In this document: in pieces, positions 58,233 through 64,000 of the stretch
Numbering within the stretch: position 1 is the first letter of the stretch
How the letters are laid out: every line of letters starts with the position of its first letter
NCBI GenBank assembly: GCA_000727475.1
Contig: KL647311.1
Coordinates: forward strand, 306,073-370,072
DNA length: 64,000 nt
Reading direction: 5' to 3'
Source: Sarcocystis neurona
Taxonomy: Eukaryota; Apicomplexa; Conoidasida; Eucoccidiorida; Sarcocystidae
The notes under the pieces: generated by a model
Seen by the model: only the letters and a program-made list of their open reading frames with translations
Databases searched by the model: none
What the model was told of the DNA's origin: nothing
Translations under genes and position numbers: made by a program

Positions 58233-60262
58233 NNNNNNNNNNNNNNNNNNNNNNNNNNNNNNNNNNNNNNNNNNNNNNNNNNNNNNNNNNNNNNNNNNNN
58301 NNNNNNNNNNNNNNNNNNNNNNNNNNNNNNNNNNNNNNNNNNNNNNNNNNNNNNNNNNNNNNNNNNNNNNNNNNNNNNNNNNNNNNNNNNNNNNNNNNNN
58401 NNNNNNNNNNNNNNNNNNNNNNNNNNNNNNNNNNNNNNNNNNNNNNNNNNNNNNNNNNNNNNNNNNNNNNNNNNNNNNNNNNNNNNNNNNNNNNNNNNNN
58501 NNNNNNNNNNNNNNNNNNNNNNNNNNNNNNNNNNNNNNNNNNNNNNNNNNNNNNNNNNNNNNNNNNNNNNNNNNNNNNNNNNNNNNNNNNNNNNNNNNNN
58601 NNNNNNNNNNNNNNNNNNNNNNNNNNNNNNNNNNNNNNNNNNNNGTATGTCTCTCTCTGTATATATATATATATAAATATGAATATGTGTCTCTCTATAT
58701 ATGTATATGTATGTGTGTCCCTCTCTATCCCTCTCTCTCTCACTCTATATGTATATAAATATATATGAACATGGGTCTCCTTCTCTCTACATGTATATAT
58801 ATGTCTCTCTCTCTGTGTATGTGTGGATGTGTGTCTCTCTATATATGTATATGTATGTCTCTCTCTCTCTGTCCTGCATACATATAAATGTTTACATGTT
58901 CCTCTCTCTATACGTTTATGTACGTATGTGTCCCTGTTTCTCTATGTACACGTATCTCTCTCTCTTTATATGTATATGTGTCTCTCTCTATATGTATGTA
59001 TATGGTGGTATGTCTCTCTCTGTGTACCCCCCTCTCTCCTTGTATATATATGTATCTATGTATATATGTGCTTCTCTGTCTATATGTGTCCCTCTCTCTC
59101 TGTCTCTTTTTCTCTCTATATACACGTGTCTACCTATCTCTCTCTATATATACATATATGAATGTATGCGTCCCTCTCTCCATATATATATGTATGTATA
59201 TGTATCTCTCTCTATATATTCATATATGAATGTATGCATCCCTCTCTCCATATATATATATGTATGTATATGTATCTCTCTCTATATATACATATATGAA
59301 TGTATGCGTCCCTCTCTCCATATATATATGTATGTATATGTATCTCTCTCTATATATACATATATGAATGTATGCGTCCCTCTCTCTATATATATATGTA
59401 TCTCTCTCTGTATATGTATATGGTTACATGTCTCTCTCTTTCTTTTTCTGCCTTTCGCTGTCTCTCTTTCTCTTTGTATATATGTAAATATGTGGAGACG
59501 CGCATGACTGCATGTACGTGGCTGCGTAGATACGTGCGTATGTTTTAAACTCTTGCGGCAGTGTAGTAGAAGTGCCAAATTTCCCTCTTTTCGTCCAGGA
59601 GCGTCAGCTGGTGAATAACTTCTGCGACGAATAACTGCTACAGCATCCCTCGTATATACGCATATATACACATATATGTGTCTCTCCCTTTGGGCAGCAG
59701 AAACCGGCCACTGCTGCCTTCAAAGCGAGTTTTCACATATGCGTATATGTGTATGTGTATGTATGTGTGTGTGTGTGTGTATTCCCGCCCGTCTCTCTGT
59801 CTCTCTGTGTTTCTTTTTTTGAAAGAGGAGATTTTTATTCTCGTCTGCACCTATACGACCTTCATATCCATACGTGTGGATACACATACATACGTATATA
59901 TGTACATTGTGTGTGTGTGTGTGTGTGGACACGATATATATAGCTACTATATGGATGGTATACATATATGTGGATGTCTATATGTGTATATACTTATGTA
60001 GAGAGAGAACCATGCAGAGACACACAACGGAGAAAGGGCAAAACGTATAAATATATATATGTGCGCATACGTATGTATGTTGAAGAGAGAGAGAGAAGCG
60101 AGGGGTGTTTATCGGCCTGCTGATCTACTTGTAGAAAAAACTTCATATCTGCCAAGATATTGACGTCTACACACATATCTGCAGATCCATATGTACGCGT
60201 CTGCTATCTACGGAATCCCTCACACAAAACGTATGTATGTATGTATCTATCTATCTCCCTAC

Positions 60263-60302
<40 letters not shown>

Positions 60303-62236
60303 GTATATACATATCCACACAAACATACACACAAGTATGTACGTTATGCACCGTGTGTATAATCTCGCAGGCAGACACATATCCATTTGTCACACACATA
60401 TCCATCTATCTATCTACCTATATATATATAAATATATGTGTACACATACGTATATATATACATATGTATATATATATACAGAAATAGACATATGAGTATG
60501 GCCGACCACCCTGTATAATACAAGCTCGCACACAGACACGTGTCTGTCTATCCCTCCATATATGTATATATGTCTATATATCTGTCTCTCCATACATATA
60601 TGTGTCTATCCATGTATCTATCTATCTGTGTATGTATCTGTCTATACACATACATAGAGATACATATAAGACGTCGCACACACAGGCATGCGTTGATCTG
60701 TCCACCTATATATCTATCTATATGTAAACGTATACTTCTGCGGAAATGTACGGACACATATAGCTGGCCACTCTGTGTGGAACCTCGCACACAGACGTGT
60801 ATATCTCTATTGACCTATCTACCTGTATATGTAAACATGTATATCTGCAGAAGTATCCAGACATAGACGTGAATCTATTTATCTCCAAATACGTGTATAT
60901 ACTTATGTACTATCTGCAAAAATATGCGTGTGGCTGACCACCGGTATACGACCTCGCAGACAGACGTATACCTATCTCTGTCTCTCTGTATATGTGTATA
61001 TATGTATTTGCAGAAATAGAATACGTTTGTGTGTGGCTGACGCCTGGAGACGTCTCGAGAGAAGTCTGACTGAGATGAATCGGTCGAAAGTGAAGGAGGG
61101 AGAGAGACACGGAGAGAGGGACCGGTGACGGAGTTTTTGTTCAGAAGAAGACAGAAACAGCAGCACGCCACTTCGACTGTGTATGTGCGAGAGTCTGTGC
61201 ACCTGCCACTGTGCTGCTGCTGCCGTGTGGGGTGGCGGGGGGGGGGGGGGAATGTGCTGCAGATACGACGATCATAGCCTCAGCATGGCCGTCGAGGACC
61301 GGCTTTTCTCGGAAGTGGTGCAGCCCTTCCGCGGCCCGAAGCCCGGCTACATGTGCTTCGAAGACTGGATCTGTGAGAGGAGCTACACAGAGAGAGAAAA
61401 ACGTAGAGAAACCAGGGGAGAAGAAGAAGAAGAGAAGAAGGGGCAGGACAGAAGGGGAGTAGGGCAGGTGGACAGATGGACAGAAGGGGCGAAGCACAGA
61501 AGGGGAGATGGACAGAAGGGGAGAAGGACAGAAGGGGAGATGGACAGAAGGACAGAAGGGGAGAAATACAAGAAGTCTATTTTTCTCTCGCTCGCGGCGC
61601 TTCTTCCGCACACGCAGGAGTAACGGTTCCCCTGCAGTACCTCTCTGTCTCCCCCTCTCCCTGTCTCTGTCTCCATCTCTCCGTCTCTCTGTCTCTGCGT
61701 CCCGCTGTGTCTCTGTCTCCTCGCCTCTCCGTCTCTCTGTCTCTGCGTCCCGCTGTGTCTCTCCCTCCCTCTGTCTCCCCGTCTCCCTGCCTCTGTCTCC
61801 GTCTCCCCGTCTCTCTCTCTCTCCCTCTCTCTGTCTCTCCCTCTCTCTGTCTGTCCGTCTCTCTCCCTCTCTCTGCGTCTCGCTGTCTCTGCGTCTCGCT
61901 GTCTCTGCGTCTCGCTGTCTCTGCGTCTCGCTGTCTCTGCCTATGGGTACGAGAGAAGCAGGGAGACAGGACGAGAAGAAGAGACAGAGACAGAGAGGGG
62001 GCGAGACAGAGAGAGAAGCAGAAAAGGAAGTTGTCTACGTGATAGGAAGAGAATATGTGCGCGCGCGACACGTTGGTGGTGGCAACAGAAAATCTCTGCG
62101 AGAGCGAAAGGACGCAGGTTCGCGAAGGCGTCTCCGCAAGAACGGAGAAAGCGCTGCAGTTCGTGGAGGGCAGAGGCACTTGCCAAATGCCTCTCTGTGT
62201 TGAGCACTCCGAAAATCTTCCGAGTTGCAGATACAC

Positions 62237-62268
<32 letters not shown>

Positions 62269-63747
62269 GTATGCGTCTCTCTGCGTAGAGAAGTGCGAAC
62301 ATTGTGAGAATCGCATACATATATATATATGTGTATGTGTATGCCACCCGGTGTGGTGTGAAGGACTGCAACATTTCTGAGAATTGCCGATACGTATATA
62401 TATGTATGTACGCCTCGCCTCTGGAGGAGTGCCACATTTCTGAGAGTTGCACATATATATATATATACACGCAGACATATATATATACATATATACACGC
62501 AGATGGTCGTTGTCTGCCCTTTGCTCGTGCGACCACGTAAATTTTTCCCGGTAGGCGTCAACAGCGAACGAAGAGGCGCTTGCCAGGACGCACTTCTCTG
62601 TCTGCAGAAAGGGAGCTGCAAGCCTCGGAAGAAAAGCGTCTCCCCCCCATCTATTATTACATGTGCAAATGAGTCTGTCTCGCTCTGTTTGTCTCTGTCT
62701 CTCGCTCAGTCTCCCTCTGTCTCTCTTTGGCAGAAATGCCAAAGTTTGTAGAAGGACGCGTCGCTCGTGCGGAGGTGTGTCGGTCTGTGGGGAGGAGGGA
62801 GCAGCAGCTACCACGGAAAAGTGCTCTACCATACACGTATATATATGTGGAGGAGGAAATAGAAAGAATTAAGAGAGACGTGACTGCCAGAGTATGGCCT
62901 GGATGTCTGCACGTGGAGCCCCTGCTAGGGCAAAGTAATATAACAAGGTATACGTATATCTCTATATATATATGTAGGCAGATAGACAAAGAGAGAGAGA
63001 CGTAGGTATTAGAAGCTGACGCAGGTGTGCGTAGGAATCCGCCGCTAGGGGCAAAGGTTCTGTCCCTTCATATAGAGGGAGAGAAGAAGAGAGGAAGAAA
63101 GAGACGTGACTGCCAGAATTGGCGTAGATGTGTGCGAGTGGAGCCGCTACTAAAGGAAAGCCTTATAAGTAGATATATGGATACGTGCTGGGAGAAAAAG
63201 AGAGGAAGAAAGAGAGAGAGAAGTGCGGCTCTTAGACGCAGATGTGGATTCCTGTACGCGCGGCCACTACGTTCGGCGTTTTGGTAGTAACGCGCGCAGG
63301 CGCTTCTCGCATGGATGCTGCTGCTTTTGCTTCAGAAGTTGCTGTTGCCGGCGCTGCATCTGCTGCCATCCCTGCGTCTCGTTCCGCAGCTGCATCTTTG
63401 CTGCTGCTGCTGCTGCCGCGTTTCTCCTACTGGTGCTGGTGCTGCGGACCCGTTGCTGCTTTGCTGCTTCTTCTGATTTGCTGCTGGCTCTTGATTTGCT
63501 GTTGCTGTTGACCTGCTGCTGCCGATGGTTTGCTGCTGCTGCTGCTGGTTTCCTGCTACTTCTTGTGTTGATTTGCTGTTGCTGATGTTGTTGTTTTGCT
63601 ACTGCTGCCGCTGGTGATGATCTGCGGCTGCTGTTGGTTGCGGGGTGTTTCTCCAGGGTTTCTGTTGGTGTATCACGACGTGACGTCGGAGCGGGCCATA
63701 ACGTTTTGGTTTAGCATTTTCGATATTGACGGAGACGGCGTGCTGCG
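38881..63747 (+). CDS. PP2A regulatory subunit B'' (PR72/PPP2R3-type), 3' partial
   Basis: The protein is the B''-type regulatory subunit that directs PP2A holoenzyme to its substrates and binds calcium through EF-hands. At least 11 exons lie here: 38881-39522, 41293-43553, 45968-46107, 47464-47527, 48582-48892, 51254-51325, 52578-52645, 55728-55810, 57396-57482, 61263-61372 and 63657-63747, continuing right. All junctions agree in phase. From exon 4 on, the product follows human PR72 block by block: the [12 protein letters not shown] block, [74 protein letters not shown] and [17 protein letters not shown]-hand 1 keeps Asp at positions 1, 3, 5 and 12 but has His at 9. The last exon carries a canonical DIDGDG start of EF-hand 2. 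Odd features are an N-terminal extension of about 970 residues, mostly Ala/Gln/Glu-rich, and an acidic insertion in exon 5. The ATG chosen is the first in the first exon; more 5' exons are possible. Confidence 0.85.
39523..41292 (+). other. PP2A B'' intron 1
   Basis: Holds a ten-copy minisatellite (39761-40314), purine tracts at 40595-40660, and a CTG-rich array (about 40740-41270) ending at the acceptor GTCTTCGCAG. The Ala-, Leu- and Ser-rich ORFs here follow from the repeat composition. Confidence 0.6.
39761..40314 (+). repeat. Minisatellite, about 10 copies of a 50-70 bp unit
   Basis: The repeated core is gagagaaggacctgggtgtgcatgcatt, followed by a variable (TA)n stretch. Confidence 0.9.
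41293..43553 (+). CDS. PP2A B'' exon 2 (long Ala/Gln/Glu-rich extension)
   Basis: Enters in phase 0 ([15 protein letters not shown]) and stays open for 754 codons to the donor CTCAC/GTAAGG (phase 2). It is Pro/Ala/Ser-rich first, then charged Ala/Glu/Gln/Arg-rich and probably helical or coiled-coil (for example [20 protein letters not shown]). Other frames are partly open because of CAG arrays. A Gln-rich frame at 42467-42964 is the main competitor. Confidence 0.6.
43554..45967 (+). other. PP2A B'' intron 2
   Basis: Contains four copies of atgtaatatgtatgcatatattc (43741, 43870, 43959, 44050) between (TA)n and (CT)n. A pyrimidine-rich TTCTTC block follows (about 44660-45620). Three copies of a tcctccctgcctca module come at 45685, 45784 and 45853. 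Confidence 0.6.
43741..44110 (+). repeat. Intron 2 module, four copies
   Basis: Unit of about 90-130 bp: atgtaatatgtatgcatat, then ctctttgtttctctct, then (TA)n. Spacing is 129, 89 and 91 bp. Confidence 0.9.
45968..46107 (+). CDS. PP2A B'' exon 3
   Basis: The acceptor AAATGGCAG takes the phase-2 overhang of exon 2. The exon encodes [20 protein letters not shown], then [20 protein letters not shown] and VVLPLLG. The preferred donor is TTGG/GTCTAG. A second donor 21 bases on (AGCA/GTACGA) has the same phase. The end of this exon is duplicated four more times in the intron. Confidence 0.65.
46081..46508 (+). repeat. Five tandem copies of an exon end with its 5' splice site
   Basis: Each copy has gaagaanttntccttcctttacgag, the donor-like gtctaggcc and then atatatgagcagtacgaa. 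The GT of the donor lies at 46108, 46206, 46280, 46376 and 46478. Copy 1 is the real exon 3 end. In copies 2-5 an AG (often after a CT tract, as in CTCTGTGAAG and CTGTGTGTAG) sits about 20-25 nt before the donor, as in a microexon. Confidence 0.9.
46108..47463 (+). other. PP2A B'' intron 3
   Basis: Begins with the exon-end repeat array, followed by about 600 bp of TA/TG microsatellite. A CTG/TTCTGC-rich tract (about 47150-47455) runs up to the acceptor GGTGTGGCAG. Confidence 0.6.
47464..47527 (+). CDS. PP2A B'' exon 4
   Basis: Encodes [20 protein letters not shown], which aligns with the PLFYGAGGERTGFVSVHKFV block of human PR72. Phase 1 in, phase 2 out (AAGCA/GTGCGT). Confidence 0.8.
47528..48581 (+). 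other. PP2A B'' intron 4
   Basis: Pyrimidine-rich start, then three copies of a module (47799, 47885, 48014) containing tctggtctc and gcagtctgtctac, then long TA microsatellite. Confidence 0.6.
48582..48892 (+). CDS. PP2A B'' exon 5, with acidic insertion
   Basis: The acceptor CCTGCAG restores codon CAA (Q) from exon 4 and gives [18 protein letters not shown]. About 60 residues of Glu/Gly/Ala-rich insertion follow. Then [20 protein letters not shown] and EDFRPWIE match the PR72 segment around EDFVPFLQ. The donor is GAAG/GTAGAT. Confidence 0.8.
48893..51253 (+). other. PP2A B'' intron 5
   Basis: TA microsatellites at 49020-49085 and 49800-50240. A CTG-rich block at 49228-49690 and another at 51035-51250 sit on the sense strand, the second ending at the acceptor TACTTGCAG. 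CAG-rich sequence at 50290-50490 and 50700-50900 is open but Arg/Ser-rich and treated as intronic. Confidence 0.55.
51254..51325 (+). CDS. PP2A B'' exon 6
   Basis: Encodes [20 protein letters not shown], then ATRY. It aligns with VVNTHPGLSFLKEASEFHSRY of human PR72. Phase 1 at both ends; donor TACG/GTACGC. Confidence 0.85.
51326..52577 (+). other. PP2A B'' intron 6
   Basis: Almost wholly CTG-rich on the sense strand. It includes four copies of a gcctgctgctgcggt unit at about 52408-52496. All three plus frames carry long Leu/Cys/Ala ORFs caused by the repeat. Confidence 0.6.
52578..52645 (+). CDS. PP2A B'' exon 7
   Basis: Encodes [20 protein letters not shown], then TFK. It matches TTVIQRIFYAVNRSWSGKIT of PR72. 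Phase 1 in, phase 0 out; donor AAG/GTGAGA. Confidence 0.85.
52646..55727 (+). other. PP2A B'' intron 7
   Basis: Contains a C14 run (53396-53409) and purine GAGA tracts at 53545-53930. About 1.4 kb of CTCTGTGTCT pyrimidine repeat (54200-55620) includes a 26-bp minisatellite. Long Leu/Ser/Val/Tyr ORFs here reflect the repeat. Confidence 0.6.
54610..54825 (+). repeat. 26-bp minisatellite, about eight copies
   Basis: The unit alternates tgtgtatgtgtctacctc or tgtgtatatatctacctc with tccccctc. Confidence 0.9.
55728..55810 (+). CDS. PP2A B'' exon 8
   Basis: Encodes [20 protein letters not shown], then SVIRRFF. It aligns with ELRRSSFLQNVALLEEEADI of PR72. Phase 0 in, phase 2 out; donor TTCAG/GTAAAA. 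Confidence 0.85.
55811..57395 (+). other. PP2A B'' intron 8
   Basis: Mostly TA/TG microsatellite (55980-57020), then a balanced stretch, then a short CTG array (57344-57395) at the acceptor. Confidence 0.6.
57396..57482 (+). CDS. PP2A B'' exon 9, first EF-hand
   Basis: Encodes [20 protein letters not shown], then LLHRTDVR. It matches the [20 protein letters not shown] block of PR72. The loop [12 protein letters not shown] keeps Asp at positions 1, 3, 5 and 12; position 9 is His instead of Asp. The donor is CGCAG/GTAGTA. Confidence 0.9.
58233..58644. other. Assembly gap (412 N)
   Basis: A run of N flanked on both sides by tctctctctatatatata, so it falls inside a microsatellite. ORFs crossing it are meaningless. 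Confidence 0.99.
59136..59410 (+). repeat. 68-bp minisatellite, four copies
   Basis: gaatgtatgcgtccctctct recurs at 59160, 59228, 59298 and 59366, joined by tatatatgtatgtatatgta and ctctctctatatata. Confidence 0.95.
60340..60990 (+). repeat. Intron 9 module, five degenerate copies
   Basis: The core is ggctgaccaccctgtgtat, then acctcgcacacagacgtgta, then a tatct tract and often tgcagaaatat. Spacing is 110-170 bp. Confidence 0.8.
61263..61372 (+). CDS. PP2A B'' exon 10
   Basis: Encodes [20 protein letters not shown], then [16 protein letters not shown]. It matches HNDHALSTKMIDRIFSGAVT and the YADFVW segment of PR72. The acceptor GTGCTGCAG lies 12 bases after a G14 run. The donor is ATCT/GTGAGA. 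Confidence 0.9.
61443..61565 (+). repeat. Purine minisatellite, about eight copies
   Basis: Units of about 15 bp based on gacagaaggggagat. Confidence 0.9.
62196..62475 (+). repeat. Intron 10 module 1, four degenerate copies
   Basis: The core is gtgcaacatttctgagaatt, then gccgatacatatata. Copies centre near 62225, 62310, 62383 and 62445. Confidence 0.8.
62878..63277 (+). repeat. Intron 10 module 2, four degenerate copies
   Basis: The core is gacgtgactgccagaattgg, then tgtgtgcgngtggagccgct and actagggcaaag. Copies begin near 62878, 63006, 63105 and 63223, separated by gagagaagaaagag tracts. Confidence 0.85.
63657..63747 (+). CDS. PP2A B'' exon 11, second EF-hand begins
   Basis: Completes W from exon 10, then encodes [20 protein letters not shown], then [10 protein letters not shown]. 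It matches FLISEEDKKTPTSIEYWFRC and MDLDGDGAL of PR72. The EF-hand loop starts canonically (D-I-D-G-D-G-V-L) and is split by the donor GCG/GTAATG; the rest lies beyond the window. Confidence 0.9.
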
Positions 63748-64000
63748 GTAATGTTCGAGACAAAGTTCCAGTTTTTCTCCTCATTTGCGTCGCTCCAGGA
63801 AGGCTTATTCTTCTCTCGCGCTCGAGTGTGTGTCTCTGTTTGGGTCGCTGTCTTGCTCCCTTGTTATCTGCTGCGCAGTCTCTGGGGGACCACCGCGCAG
63901 CAGCAGTGCATGCGACGAAAGTGTCGCACATTTTTCTGCTTTGGGGTTCCTTCTCTCACGCAGCAACTTTTTCTCCCGTCTCTCGAATTGTCGTGTGTGT
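63748..64000 (+). other. Start of PP2A B'' intron 11
   Basis: Pyrimidine-rich with no exon recognised before the window ends. Confidence 0.5.

Larger units (their letters stand above)
57483..61262 (+). other. PP2A B'' intron 9, with assembly gap
   Basis: (CT)n/(TA)n microsatellite throughout, a gap of N, a four-copy 68-bp minisatellite (59136-59410), and a five-copy module with ctcgcacacagacgtg (60365, 60523, 60671, 60783, 60951). It ends in a G14 run immediately before the acceptor of exon 10. Confidence 0.6.
61373..63656 (+). other. PP2A B'' intron 10
   Basis: Begins with a gacagaaggggaga minisatellite (61443-61565), then pyrimidine CTCTGTCTCC repeats (61640-61940). Two private modules follow (62196-62475 and 62878-63277). 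A CTG-rich tract (about 63315-63650) leads to the acceptor TTTCTCCAG. Confidence 0.6.

Noticed and set aside
57695..58768. 357-codon ORF across the N gap
   Set aside because: It spans 412 unknown bases and consists of TA/CT microsatellite translation.
1..64000. tRNA or rRNA genes, CRISPR arrays, retroelement ORFs
   Set aside because: None recognised by eye. A tRNAscan and a transposon protein search would be needed to exclude small or degenerate ones.

Overview
The window looks like nuclear DNA from an apicomplexan coccidian of the Eimeria type; the species cannot be named. The signs are pervasive CAG/CTG trinucleotide arrays read as poly-Gln, poly-Ala or poly-Ser, many phase-consistent GT-AG introns full of (TA)n and (CT)n microsatellites, and a change from a repeat-poor stretch (about 1-13 kb) to an extremely repeat-rich one (about 13-64 kb). 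That matches the known alternation of repeat-poor and repeat-rich segments on Eimeria chromosomes. I noticed no telomere-like heptamers, rRNA or tRNA genes, CRISPR arrays or bacterial operon signals. There is one assembly gap (58233-58644).

Layout. (1) 1-6.5 kb, minus strand: an unrecognised multi-exon gene (gene A) running off the left edge. Four exons join through introns that agree in phase. (2) 7.8-8.7 kb, minus: a compact single-pass membrane protein. (3) 8.7-16 kb: repeat-poor, no convincing gene, with a few local duplications. (4) 17.0-18.5 kb, minus: a probable Ala/Gln-rich multi-exon gene (gene B), head-to-head with (5) 19.1-28.2 kb, plus: a giant Ala/Gln/Ser-rich protein of about 3,000 residues (gene C) with a bZIP-like basic region near its N-terminus. 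(6) 28.5-37.5 kb: CAG/CTG blocks, microsatellites, a small candidate minus-strand gene (gene D, 32.0-33.2 kb) and an 80-bp inverted repeat. (7) 38.9 kb to the right edge, plus: a PP2A regulatory subunit B'' (PR72/PPP2R3-type, EF-hand) gene spread over at least 11 exons and 25 kb. Its 3' end lies outside the window.

The PP2A B'' gene is the best-supported call. Its conserved exons E3-E11 rebuild the B'' core in order and every exon junction agrees in phase. Its introns are unusual. Most carry their own private, locally amplified module of 50-150 bp, and many have a CTG array on the sense strand just upstream of the 3' splice site. One intron holds five copies of the end of the preceding exon together with its 5' splice site. 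There is no operon-like organisation. The only regulatory arrangement suggested is a possible shared promoter between the divergent genes B and C.
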